Origin: Acidobacteria bacterium Ga0077553
GTDB taxonomy: Bacteria; Acidobacteriota; Terriglobia; Bryobacterales; Bryobacteraceae
DNA: 64,000 nt
Assembly: GCA_001464575.1 (NCBI GenBank)
Contig: LNFE01000131.1
Coordinates: 16,002-80,001 of the forward strand
Direction of reading: 5' to 3'
Made by a program: the position numbers and the translations under genes. The number at the start of each line of letters is the position of its first letter. Position 1 is the stretch's first letter. The notes beneath the pieces are model-generated. The model was given only the letters and a program-made list of their open reading frames with translations. It was not told where the DNA came from and made no database searches. This document shows positions 1 to 7,569 of this stretch, in pieces.

Positions 1-156
1 CCGCCGCTGGGCGTAGGCCAACATACGCGCAAATTGCAGTTGCTGTTCGGCCGCCGGGTCGGCAGCACGCCCCGGACGCCAGAGAAGATGCAGGATCACG
101 CCAGAGAGTGGCCTATTGGTGCTAGTGCTCTCCCCAGATTGCCCCGTAATGCACAC

Positions 157-168
157 TACAATAAGGAG
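157..168 (+). promoter_or_regulatory. -10-like hexamer placed for a leaderless mRNA
   Basis: TACAAT at 157-162 is followed by exactly six bases and then the ATG at 169. Transcription starting about seven bases after the hexamer would begin at the start codon. The six bases also spell AAGGAG, but they abut the ATG and are too close to act as a normal ribosome binding site. No clear -35 element is seen. Confidence 0.5.
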
Positions 169-675
169 ATGACTCGCCTCTTCCCCCTGATCCTGGCCGC
201 CGCAGCCTTACTTCCGGCCCAGAACATTGGCGTCGGCATCAAAGGCGGCATACCGCTTAAAGATTCCTACAAGTTCTCCACCCTCGGCGCCACTACCCTC
301 CGCGATGGCGATTTCGTGGTTGGTCCCATGTTCGAGCTCCGTCTTCCCGCCGGACTCGGCATTGAACTCAACGCGCTCTACCGCCGTGGCGCGGGCATCA
401 ACTCGTGGGAGTTCCCCCTCCTGGCGAAGTACCGCTTCCCGGGCATCCTCATCCGCCCCACCATCGGCGGCGGCTACATGTTCCAGCGCCTGAACGACAT
501 CCCGGGGCTCGACAACCGCAATGGCATCGTCGCCAGCGGCGGTGTGGAATTCAAGCTGCCGAAAGTCCGCATCACCCCGGAGCTTCGCTACACCCGATTC
601 AATGAACAGCGCCCCAGTTCCGGCATCCTGACGGGAACCAATCAAGTGGATGCGTTAGTCGGCTTTAGCTTCTAG
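169..675 (+). CDS. secreted outer-membrane beta-barrel-like protein
   Basis: A 168-residue protein that begins with a signal peptide (MTRLFPLILAAAALLPAQ). The rest has alternating polar/hydrophobic strands, a glycine-rich GGGYMFQRL stretch and a C-terminal aromatic residue (VGFSF), as in small outer-membrane barrels of the OMP_b-brl type. The terminal Phe would fit recognition by the BAM machinery. I chose the ATG at 169 because it places the signal peptide at the N-terminus and lies six bases after TACAAT; the reading frame is open further upstream but that part looks non-coding. nadD follows three bases after the stop. No specific function can be assigned. Confidence 0.75.
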   Translation: MTRLFPLILAAAALLPAQNIGVGIKGGIPLKDSYKFSTLGATTLRDGDFVVGPMFELRLPAGLGIELNALYRRGAGINSWEFPLLAKYRFPGILIRPTIGGGYMFQRLNDIPGLDNRNGIVASGGVEFKLPKVRITPELRYTRFNEQRPSSGILTGTNQVDALVGFSF

Positions 676-678
676 TCC

Positions 679-1233
679 ATGCGCACAGCCATCTTCGGCG
701 GTACCTTTGATCCGATTCACTCCGCCCATCTTGTGGTCGCCGCCGAAGCCGCGTGCCAGTTTCATCTGGACCAGATCCTGTTCATCCCCAATGCCGTGCC
801 GCCGCACAAGCCCGGCCGCACCCCCTACGCCCAACGCCTGCGCATGGTCCAGCTCGCCTGCGCCGGCTACCCGCAGTTCGCCGTCTCGGACATTGAACAG
901 GCAAACGAAAAAAGCTACTCCATCCTGACGCTCGAACGGCTAATTCCCACCGGCGGCGAATGGTTTTTCCTCATCGGCGCCGATGCCTTCGCCGAGATTG
1001 CGACGTGGCATCGCTGGACGGAGGTCGTCGCCCTGGTCACCTTCATCGTCGTCTCCCGCCCCGGGAGCACGTACGCCATTCCGGCAGGCGCCCGTGTGCT
1101 GCCGCTTGAAACCGTGGAGCTCGACGTCTCTTCGACGCGGATCCGTTCCGACCTCGCCCGCGGAGAGATGCCCGATGAGCTTCCCTCCGCGGTGGCCGAT
1201 TACATCCGCGCCGAACGGCTCTACGGGTTCTAG
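679..1233 (+). CDS. nadD: nicotinate-nucleotide adenylyltransferase
   Basis: NadD transfers AMP from ATP to nicotinate mononucleotide to give deamido-NAD, the penultimate step of NAD synthesis in the cytoplasm. The 184-residue protein has the nucleotidyltransferase signature GGTFDPIHSAH at residues 7-17 and the C-terminal SSTRIR motif that binds the ATP phosphates. Length is slightly short for the family (about 190-215) but nothing is missing at either end. The start is three bases after the preceding stop, so it is probably translated from the same transcript as the barrel protein. Its stop abuts the convergent ridA-like gene. Confidence 0.93.
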   Translation: MRTAIFGGTFDPIHSAHLVVAAEAACQFHLDQILFIPNAVPPHKPGRTPYAQRLRMVQLACAGYPQFAVSDIEQANEKSYSILTLERLIPTGGEWFFLIGADAFAEIATWHRWTEVVALVTFIVVSRPGSTYAIPAGARVLPLETVELDVSSTRIRSDLARGEMPDELPSAVADYIRAERLYGF

Positions 1234-1689
1234 CTAGATATACGCGATCACGTCGATTTCGACGAGCGAGTTGCCGGGAATGCCGCCGTAGGCCGCAATC
1301 GTCGTCCGCACCGGGGGCTCTCCGCCGAAGCGGCCCTGGAACATCTCGTTCATCCCCTTGTAATCGTTCAAGTCGTGCAGGTAAACATTGCACTTCAAAA
1401 CCTTGTCCATGGAGGACCCGGCGTTGACGAGTTCCTTCTCCACTTCGTCCAGCACATGCTTGGTGTGCGCCTTGATGTCGCCTTCAAAATGGGCGCCCTT
1501 GCCGGCGATAAACAGCAGATTTCCATAGGAAACCGCGCCATTGAACAACGGCGTCTTCTCCGGCTTTTTGCCCTTGTAGTGAACCTTCTTCTCCGGTTTG
1601 GCCGGGGTCTGGGCCTGGGCCGCCGCTGCTCCGGCCAGTCCGGCCGCCGCGGCAATCAAGTTGCGTCGAGAGTTGGTGGGTTTATCCAT
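1234..1689 (-). CDS. Tat-exported RidA (YjgF/UK114) family protein
   Basis: RidA proteins hydrolyse reactive enamine/imine intermediates made by PLP enzymes. This 151-residue copy has the core fold with the conserved PPVRTTI segment, containing the substrate-binding Arg, and the C-terminal VEIDVIAYI strand. Unlike housekeeping RidA it carries an N-terminal extension with a twin-arginine motif (SRRNLI) and a hydrophobic stretch ending AAAQAQ, so it should be exported to the periplasm. Cytosolic metabolite repair is then unlikely, and its substrate is unknown. It is transcribed divergently from the DUF362 gene, which is also Tat-exported. Confidence 0.88.
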   Translation of the reverse strand: MDKPTNSRRNLIAAAAGLAGAAAAQAQTPAKPEKKVHYKGKKPEKTPLFNGAVSYGNLLFIAGKGAHFEGDIKAHTKHVLDEVEKELVNAGSSMDKVLKCNVYLHDLNDYKGMNEMFQGRFGGEPPVRTTIAAYGGIPGNSLVEIDVIAYI

Positions 1690-1718
1690 TCTGGGTCTAT
1701 TATGCTACGTTGCAATGT

Positions 1719-2849
1719 ATGCGACGCCGTAGCTTTCTGACGATTCCCCCCCTCGCCGCCACTGCCGCCGTCGCGGCGACCAACGCCGATCTGCCGAAGT
1801 ACCGCGTCCAGTCCGCCTACAAACCGTGGGCCAATCCCGGCATGCCGGGCGCCTTCCGCGGCCGCGTTGCCTCTGTCCACGCGCCGAAGTCCATCGACGT
1901 TCCCACCGAGACCGTCGACGTGCCCACCGTGCAGGAGATGATGAGCCGTGGCATGTTGTCGCTGACCGGCGAAAAGGACCTCCGCAGCGCCTGGCGCCGT
2001 TTCGTTGAACCCAATGATGTCGTTGGCCTGAAGGTGAACTGCTCCGGTGCGCCGGGCATCTGCTCCCATCCCGTCATCGTTGCCGAAACCGTCCGGCAGT
2101 TGATCGCCACGGGCGTTAAGCCCACCAACATCTGGATCTACGAACGGTTCAAGGATCAGATGGATTCCGTGGCCTACGACAAGTACGTGCCCGCGGGAGT
2201 GAACATTCTCGCCGCCTCGGCTCTGCGCGATGCCCTGAACGGCTACGATCCGAAAACCTATGTCGAGGTGGATTTCTTCGGTGAGGAGGACACCCGGTCG
2301 AACGTCATCCGCCAGGTGTCGGAGAACTTCACGAAGCTCATCAACATCCCGAATATGAAGGACCACGGCGCCTCCGGGGTCACCGGCTGCCTCAAGAACA
2401 TCGCCTACGGCAACTTCCACAACGTCGCCCGTTCGCACCGCTTCGAGAAGACCAACACTTTCTCGTTCATCGGCGCCCTGGCCATGGTGGAACCCGTCCG
2501 CTCCCGCACCGTCCTCCATCTGATGGACGGATTGAAGGGCGTTTGGCACGGCGGCCCGTTCTCGCCCACGAAGGACTACCGCTTTTATCCCGCGAAAATG
2601 ATGTTCGGCACCGACCCGGTGGCCATGGATCGCATCCTGCTCGACATCATCGAGGAGCAGCGCAAGCTGAAAGGCGCGGTCAGCGTCTGGAACCGTTCGC
2701 CTGAACACCTCATCAAAACCGGTGAACGCAAATCCGGGCCCAACTGGAACCGCTTCATCCGCGAACCCGGACACATCGAGTACGCCGCCACGCTCGGCCT
2801 GGGCGAATACGACAAGAAGAAAATCGACTTCCGCGCTACCACTCTCTAA
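1719..2849 (+). CDS. Tat-exported DUF362 domain protein
   Basis: The 376-residue protein starts with a twin-arginine signal (MRRRSFLTI). It continues as a DUF362 protein, with the family pattern around DVVGLKVNC and the C-terminal GTDPVAMDRI segment. DUF362 proteins are often linked to iron-sulfur or redox enzymes, but no ferredoxin CxxCxxC motif is present here, so a catalytic role cannot be deduced. The ATG at 1719 is preferred over a TTG three codons upstream because it starts the Tat signal cleanly; TACGTT lies seven bases before it. The stop codon TAA is joined to the ATG of the next gene (TAAATG), indicating translational coupling. Confidence 0.85.
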   Translation: MRRRSFLTIPPLAATAAVAATNADLPKYRVQSAYKPWANPGMPGAFRGRVASVHAPKSIDVPTETVDVPTVQEMMSRGMLSLTGEKDLRSAWRRFVEPNDVVGLKVNCSGAPGICSHPVIVAETVRQLIATGVKPTNIWIYERFKDQMDSVAYDKYVPAGVNILAASALRDALNGYDPKTYVEVDFFGEEDTRSNVIRQVSENFTKLINIPNMKDHGASGVTGCLKNIAYGNFHNVARSHRFEKTNTFSFIGALAMVEPVRSRTVLHLMDGLKGVWHGGPFSPTKDYRFYPAKMMFGTDPVAMDRILLDIIEEQRKLKGAVSVWNRSPEHLIKTGERKSGPNWNRFIREPGHIEYAATLGLGEYDKKKIDFRATTL

Positions 2850-3722
2850 ATGCTCGCACTCGTTCTCATCAGTCTCTTTACCGACGCGCCACCCTCCGCC
2901 GCGTCTCAACTCAAGCCGCTCGGCATCGAATGTGTCTATGTGGCTCCGGATGCGGTCGCCGCCTGGACCGCCGCCGGCGCCTGCGCCAAGCCGCTGCCGG
3001 CCGTCACCAAGCTGCCGGCTCCGGGCGTTCAGTACCGCATGAACGTCGCCTCGGCGTCCAACGCGCCCTGGGTGAACTCCAACGGTTGGCAATATGTCCG
3101 AGGCCTCAAGAGCACCGCTTTCGTCGATGCGCCCAATCCGGTGCTCGCTGCCGCCGAGGCCCACGCGTATGGCGGGGACGCCATCCTTAAAGTCGCCCCC
3201 AAGGACTGGCCAAAGTATGCCGAAGCGGTAAAGCTGATCGCCGGCCTGCCGCCTTCCCGGTTACCGCTCTTGGCCAACATCGGCTTTGTCGATGATGGCT
3301 CCGCCGCCGCCGGTGAAAATCTCAACCTGCTGGTCCGCCGGAATCTGCTCTTTAAAGTGGTTTCGACGCCAGACTCGTCGCTCGCCCTTAATGTAAAACC
3401 AGAGTCCGGCGACCCGTCCAAGTATGCCTACGACGTTCGCCAGAAACTCGGCGACGATCGCCGGCTGCTCCGGATCTACGGATCGGACGTGGTGATTGCC
3501 CGCCTCCAAGGCGACTCCTCCGGACGGCGGGTTACCTTGCTGAACTATGGTAACCGGAGCGTGGAAGGCCTGCGCGTCCGGCTGCTCGGCCGTTTTCCGA
3601 AGGTCCAACTCACCTCCTCGGCCGGGCCGATCGAAGCCCGCGACATCCAGGTGACCGCCGAATCGACTGAATTCTCCCTCCCCGTTGTGCCCACTTACAC
3701 CGTGATCGACCTAAAACCATAA
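2850..3722 (+). CDS. secreted protein of unknown function
   Basis: A 290-residue protein with a short hydrophobic N-terminus (MLALVLISLFTDAPPSAAS) typical of a signal peptide. I do not recognise a family. The middle has alternating helices and strands with repeated AEAHAYGG/PKYAEAVKL helical elements, and the last 80 residues (VTLLNYGNRSVEGLRVRL onward) resemble a small beta-sandwich. Its start codon directly follows the stop of the DUF362 gene, so the two are almost certainly co-translated and probably act together in the periplasm. Confidence 0.75.
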   Translation: MLALVLISLFTDAPPSAASQLKPLGIECVYVAPDAVAAWTAAGACAKPLPAVTKLPAPGVQYRMNVASASNAPWVNSNGWQYVRGLKSTAFVDAPNPVLAAAEAHAYGGDAILKVAPKDWPKYAEAVKLIAGLPPSRLPLLANIGFVDDGSAAAGENLNLLVRRNLLFKVVSTPDSSLALNVKPESGDPSKYAYDVRQKLGDDRRLLRIYGSDVVIARLQGDSSGRRVTLLNYGNRSVEGLRVRLLGRFPKVQLTSSAGPIEARDIQVTAESTEFSLPVVPTYTVIDLKP

Positions 3723-3803
3723 GATTCACGAAATGTTTTAGGTGTGTTCATAGATCTGTAACCGCCGGTGTTCCAACCTCAGAAGTTGGATTCCCCGGCT
3801 ACA

Positions 3804-5288
3804 ATGAAGCGAAGGAGCGGTTCGCCGTTGACGGGGAAAATCTTTTTTAAATTGATCGGGGCGGTTCTTTGCCTGCTGGTGGTGGCACTAGTGGCGGTGG
3901 ACTTCTTTGCGTCGAAGGTCGCCGAGTCCACTTATCTCGAAACGCTCGAGCGCGAGTTGATGGACAAGGGGAAGATGCTGGCCATCGCCGTGCCTTCCGA
4001 CCCGGTTCAGTTCGAACGTTATGCCGAGGCGGCCCGGGGTCGGCTGACGCTGATCGCCCGCGATGGCCGCGTGTTGGCCGATTCGGAAGTTTCGGCGGAC
4101 AAGATGGAGAATCACGCCAACCGCAGCGAAGTGCAGAGCGCGCTCGCCGGTCAGGCGGGGTCCATCCGCCGCAAGAGCCCCACGCTGGGCGTTCCGTTCC
4201 TTTATGTCGCCGTGCCGGTGAAGGACGGTGCCCTGCGCCTCGCCGTGCCGCTATCGGAGATCCAGAGTCAGGTGGACGCGATTCGCCGGCGGATGCTCGC
4301 CTCAACCGCTATCGCCTTCCTGCCCGCTATCCTCCTGGCTGCTTTGTTCGCCCGCTGGGTTTCCCGACGGCTCGGCCTCATCATTGAGTACTCAGCCGAA
4401 CTCGCCAAGGGCAACTTCCAGGCGCGCTTGGCCTCTCCGGGCACCGATGAACTCGGCTTGCTCGAGCGGAAGTTGAATGAGACCGGCGAAACGCTCGAAG
4501 GGATGTTTCAGGAACTCGAACGGGAACACGCCGAGCTCGAAAAGCTGGAACGGGTCCGGAAAGACTTCGTCATCAACGTCTCTCATGAGTTGCGGACGCC
4601 GCTCGCGTCCATCCAGGGCTACACCGAAACACTTCTCGACGGCGCGATCCACGACCCTGAGCACAACGTCCGGTTCCTCGGCATCATCCGGCAGAACGCG
4701 GAACGGCTCGCTAACCTTACGGCCGACCTGCTGACCCTCTCCCGCGTCGAACTCAAACAACAGAAATTCCAGTTCGCGTCCTACCACGTCGATCACCTGG
4801 TGCAGAACACCGTGGATTCCATGCTTCCGCTCGCCCGGAAGAAGAACATCACGATTCAGTTCGCCGCGAGCGCCTCGCAGCCGGAGGCGTTCTGCGATTC
4901 CGAAGCCGTGAATCAGATTCTCACCAATCTGGTCGACAACGCCCTGAAGTACACGCCGGAGAACGGCATCATCCTGGTTGGGGTGCGCGAATTGAGCCCG
5001 CAGCCGTTCGTCGAGATCTTCGTGAAGGATTCCGGCATTGGCATCCCCCGCGAGGACCTGCCGCGCCTGTTTGAACGCTTCTACCGCGTCGACAAGGCCC
5101 GTTCGCGTGAACTCGGGGGCACCGGATTGGGCTTAGCCATCGTGAAACACCTCGTCCGGGCGCAAGGCGGAGAGGTGCGCGTGACAAGCGAAGTCGGCCA
5201 CGGTTCCGAATTCGCCTTTACCCTGCCGCACGACGACCTCGGCATGAGCGAGCAAAGCGATATTCGCTCACAGTTAATGGTTTCGTAA
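3804..5288 (+). CDS. PhoR-like membrane sensor histidine kinase
   Basis: A 494-residue kinase: first TM near residues 10-30, periplasmic sensor region, second TM near 165-190, HAMP (about 190-240), a coiled linker, a HisKA domain with H-box SHELRTPLASIQGY (phosphorylated His about residue 261), then a HATPase_c domain with N-box (about 375-379), G1 DSGIGI (about 409) and G2 GGTGLGLAIV. The H-box and following TETLLDGA strongly resemble PhoR phosphate sensors. The ATG at 3804 is preferred to an upstream GTG at 3768. The cognate PhoB-like regulator follows 38 bases downstream, the reverse of the usual phoB-phoR order. No pst or phoU genes are adjacent, so the phosphate role is an inference. Confidence 0.88.
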   Translation: MKRRSGSPLTGKIFFKLIGAVLCLLVVALVAVDFFASKVAESTYLETLERELMDKGKMLAIAVPSDPVQFERYAEAARGRLTLIARDGRVLADSEVSADKMENHANRSEVQSALAGQAGSIRRKSPTLGVPFLYVAVPVKDGALRLAVPLSEIQSQVDAIRRRMLASTAIAFLPAILLAALFARWVSRRLGLIIEYSAELAKGNFQARLASPGTDELGLLERKLNETGETLEGMFQELEREHAELEKLERVRKDFVINVSHELRTPLASIQGYTETLLDGAIHDPEHNVRFLGIIRQNAERLANLTADLLTLSRVELKQQKFQFASYHVDHLVQNTVDSMLPLARKKNITIQFAASASQPEAFCDSEAVNQILTNLVDNALKYTPENGIILVGVRELSPQPFVEIFVKDSGIGIPREDLPRLFERFYRVDKARSRELGGTGLGLAIVKHLVRAQGGEVRVTSEVGHGSEFAFTLPHDDLGMSEQSDIRSQLMVS

Positions 5289-5326
5289 TCGGATTGAAAC
5301 AGTAGTCGCAGTAGCTTGGAAGAGTC

Positions 5327-6058
5327 ATGAAAAAGATTGTGCTCATCGAAGACGATGCGGATTTATTTGCGCTGTTGAAATACAACCTCGAAAAAGAAGG
5401 ATACTTTTTCGCGGGTTCCCAGACCGGAAAAGGCGCTCTTGACCTCTGTAAGCGGGAACGGCCTGATCTCGTAATCCTCGATATCATGTTGCCCGATTCG
5501 GACGGCTTGGAGATCTGCAAAGCCATCCGCAGCCATCCGGAATTGGCCAATATCCCGGTGATCTTCCTCACGGCCCGCGCCACCGAGACGGACCGGATTG
5601 TCGGCCTCGAACTCGGCGCCAATGACTACATCGTCAAGCCCTTTTTTGTCCGGGAGCTCATTGCTCGCATCAAGATCCAGTTCCGCGGCCAAGCCCAGCC
5701 CGCCCGCTCGCTGAAGGCCGGCGGCCTGGAACTCGACCGCAATGCCTGCCGCGTCTATCTCGGTGGCGAGGAACTCACGCTGACGGCGACCGAGTTCCGC
5801 CTGCTCGAATTCCTCATGTCTCGCCCTGGCGTCGTCTTCAGCCGCGAGCAGCTTCTGAACGCCGTGTGGGGACATGACCGCGCCGTTACCGATCGCACGG
5901 TCGACGTTTATGTCCTTCGCCTACGGCAGAAGGTCGAGAAGGACCCCACCAATCCGCTCTACATCCGCAGCGTCCGTGGCTTCGGCTACAGCTTCAATGA
6001 GAACGGCGGCCTCGCTGCCCCCGAAACAGCCGCGGAAGGCGCCAGCACGGCGCGCTAA
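5327..6058 (+). CDS. OmpR/PhoB family response regulator
   Basis: A 243-residue regulator. The receiver domain (1-120) has the acidic pair E8/D9-D10, phosphoacceptor D52 (LVILDIMLP), T82 and K104 (VKPFF). A winged-helix DNA-binding domain (about 130-228) contains TEFRLLEFLMSRPG and the recognition helix TDRTVDVYVLRLRQKVE. It should be phosphorylated by the upstream kinase and control transcription. The sequence GGAAGAG about six bases before the ATG is a normal ribosome binding site, unlike many other genes here. The short C-terminal tail (AAPETAAEGASTAR) is probably disordered. Confidence 0.92.
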   Translation: MKKIVLIEDDADLFALLKYNLEKEGYFFAGSQTGKGALDLCKRERPDLVILDIMLPDSDGLEICKAIRSHPELANIPVIFLTARATETDRIVGLELGANDYIVKPFFVRELIARIKIQFRGQAQPARSLKAGGLELDRNACRVYLGGEELTLTATEFRLLEFLMSRPGVVFSREQLLNAVWGHDRAVTDRTVDVYVLRLRQKVEKDPTNPLYIRSVRGFGYSFNENGGLAAPETAAEGASTAR

Positions 6059-6062
6059 GCGT

Positions 6063-6446
6063 TTACCACACCGCCGGTGGATAGCTCTCCCTTATCAATT
6101 CATCGGCGGTGATCAAAGGCGAGTTTTGGTTGGCCTTCGCTTGGGCGACGATGAGCCGGTCAAACGGATCTTGCGTCCAGCCGATCGTGGCGCCCATGCC
6201 GGCCACGGCCGGGAAGGGAATCTCGCACAGCGTGATCCCAAACGTGGTGCTGAGGTTCGCGAAAACCTCGGCGGCGCCATAGCGGACGCGGCCTCGGCGG
6301 TGGAGAGAGTCGAATTCGAGGAAGCACATCGGCGAGAGCCGAAGTGCGCTTCGCTCAATCTCCTGCCGGGCGGCCTGGGTCAGCTTTTGCACCAGTCCAT
6401 CGTGGAGCCAGAGCGCCACATGGGTATCCAGATAGGCGACACTCAA
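6063..6446 (-). CDS. PIN-domain toxin (VapC-like) of a type II toxin-antitoxin pair
   Basis: PIN-domain toxins are Mg-dependent ribonucleases that cut tRNA or rRNA when released from their antitoxin. The 127-residue protein shows the expected acidic residues: the first Asp in AYLDTHVALWL, Glu in CFLEFDSL, the Asp pair in DPFDRLIVAQA, and Asp in LITADELI. I chose the TTG at 6446, whose TTGA overlaps the antitoxin stop by four bases, so the pair is translationally coupled; an in-frame ATG at 6482 would add 12 residues. It converges on the response-regulator gene with a gap of only four bases. Confidence 0.85.
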   Translation of the reverse strand: MSVAYLDTHVALWLHDGLVQKLTQAARQEIERSALRLSPMCFLEFDSLHRRGRVRYGAAEVFANLSTTFGITLCEIPFPAVAGMGATIGWTQDPFDRLIVAQAKANQNSPLITADELIRESYPPAVW

Positions 6447-6670
6447 ACGCGATCGCTCTCTTTCCAATGCGATTCGTCCCATTCGGAGCGGATGAGGCTG
6501 TCCGCGTCGCCCACGATAGCGTCCCGCGACACCGCCAGGCTAAGTTTGCTGTTGCCAGCCGGAGGGGAAATCTCCAATTGCCGTCCCTTGTATTCGATCA
6601 GCAGGACCTGCCCTTGCAGGGCATGGTCCAAGTTTTGAAAGAGGTTCTTCCGTAGCTCTGTCGCCGTCAT
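6443..6670 (-). CDS. Phd/YefM-like antitoxin
   Basis: A 75-residue protein starting MTATELRKNLFQNLDHALQG. This is the N-terminal helix pattern of Phd/YefM-type antitoxins, which dimerise, bind the operator, and use a disordered acidic C-terminus (here SEWDESHWKESD) to block the toxin. The frame is open further upstream, but the ATG at 6670 is the natural start. It lies six bases downstream of a -10-like TACGGC and 30 bases downstream of a perfect TTGACA, and it starts the conserved helix. It overlaps the PIN toxin by four bases. Autoregulation through the repeats at 6680-6721 is likely. Confidence 0.8.
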   Translation of the reverse strand: MTATELRKNLFQNLDHALQGQVLLIEYKGRQLEISPPAGNSKLSLAVSRDAIVGDADSLIRSEWDESHWKESDRV

Positions 6671-6676
6671 GATTGA

Positions 6677-6721
6677 GCCGTACGCTGATCGATGTACGCT
6701 TGTCAAACGATGACGTACGCT
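6677..6721 (-). promoter_or_regulatory. toxin-antitoxin promoter with three operator-like direct repeats
   Basis: On the minus strand TTGACA (6706-6701) is separated by 18 bases from TACGGC (6682-6677), which is six bases from the antitoxin ATG. Three exact copies of AGCGTAC (6686-6680, 6700-6694, 6721-6715) surround the -35 and -10, with 14- and 21-base periodicity. Repeats of this kind over the promoter are typical antitoxin binding sites. Confidence 0.6.
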
Positions 6722-7014
6722 CAGGCTTGATAGCTGGACTTCAGGATCAGCGAGACCAGGTTCCACGCAATGAGGGCCGCGAACCCGACATTGATCTTCG
6801 ACAGTAGTCGTAATTTCCCCGTCTGCCAGCAGTAAATACCCAGCCCCACCGCCAATAGCTTCACGAGCAGCAGCCCCAAAAGAGGCGACGGCGCGGCGAG
6901 AATCGCCCAACGCACCAGCGGGTTACCCTCTTCCACCCCGTTCAGCAGAAACGCCACAGTCGTCAGGAAGTCGAGCATCTGCAGGTAAGAGTATTGATAG
7001 ATGAGCTGAATCAA
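6721..7014 (-). CDS. small DUF5658-like integral membrane protein
   Basis: A 97-residue protein with three likely membrane helices (about 8-27, 36-58 and 70-92). The segment LDFLTTVAFLLNGVEEGNPL matches the family pattern of an Asp-Thr-Thr in the first helix and a Glu-x-NPL turn. The function of the family is unknown. The start is a TTG at 7014 preceded by AGAGGA about seven bases upstream, a normal ribosome binding site. Its stop codon overlaps the outermost operator repeat of the toxin-antitoxin pair downstream. Confidence 0.7.
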   Translation of the reverse strand: MIQLIYQYSYLQMLDFLTTVAFLLNGVEEGNPLVRWAILAAPSPLLGLLLVKLLAVGLGIYCWQTGKLRLLSKINVGFAALIAWNLVSLILKSSYQA

Positions 7015-7206
7015 GCGGGATTCCTCTGCTCAAAGACTATCCTGGCCGTCTACCCACGACAACGTTACTGGATGGCTAGAACTTACCCCCAGGTACCTCT
7101 CATAAAGCAGTACTAAACCTCTGGTACAGGCCAATCCGAAAATTTTTCTCTCTTGTTATCAATCGGTTGCAAACTCCATGAATCCACCCGACGGTGAGCA
7201 ACGCAG

Positions 7207-7218
7207 TACGGTGGAGCC
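7207..7218 (+). promoter_or_regulatory. -10-like hexamer placed for a leaderless mRNA
   Basis: TACGGT at 7207-7212, then exactly six bases, then the ATG at 7219. This supports the small gene that follows as real. Confidence 0.45.
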
Positions 7219-7569
7219 ATGAAACAATCTTTTTCCTGCCAAATCGCCATCGCCCAGACCCGCCTCGAACGGGCGCAGCGCCTGGAAACCACCCTGTTCC
7301 AAAGGTTCGCCGCCAACCCGGAGTGCCCCTCCCTCGGCGCTGCCTTTGAACGCGCGCAGCGCCACGTCGAATCGGCCGAACGCTCCTACTATCGGGCCCT
7401 GCGGGAGATCGGTTCGCCCAACCCGCCAGCCCCGTCCCTAGCCTTGCTGGACCCGAGCGCTTACCCGCATCCGCAAACCATGCTTCGGCCGGAGCGTGAG
7501 GAGCCCCAACGGCTCCACCTGGTTCCCCGGCAAAAGATCCAGCCGGTACCGCTGCGCCAGGTTGGCTAG
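7219..7569 (+). CDS. small helical protein of unknown function
   Basis: A 116-residue protein. The first 75 residues form an amphipathic helical hairpin (IAIAQTRLERAQRLETTLFQRF, then AFERAQRHVESAERSYYRALREI). The remainder is proline-rich and lies antisense to the last 130 bases of the cytochrome P450 gene. I do not recognise a family. Support comes from the leaderless-type hexamer upstream and the plausible helical composition; the antisense tail may be a recent extension after loss of an earlier stop codon. Confidence 0.5.
   Translation: MKQSFSCQIAIAQTRLERAQRLETTLFQRFAANPECPSLGAAFERAQRHVESAERSYYRALREIGSPNPPAPSLALLDPSAYPHPQTMLRPEREEPQRLHLVPRQKIQPVPLRQVG

Noticed and set aside
1..99. Open minus-strand frame from a GTG at 99 to the window edge
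   Set aside because: It could be the 5' end of a divergent gene, but 33 codons with no recognisable motif and no ribosome binding site or TAnnnT hexamer are too little to call.
1656..3164. A 502-codon open frame on the minus strand
   Set aside because: It is antisense to the DUF362 gene and its neighbour, with a composition (Gly/Arg/Asp/His-rich, no motif) typical of the complementary frame of GC-rich genes.
7070..7140. GGTACC-containing inverted repeat in the gap before the small helical gene
   Set aside because: Arms are short and imperfect with no terminator tail or gene context.
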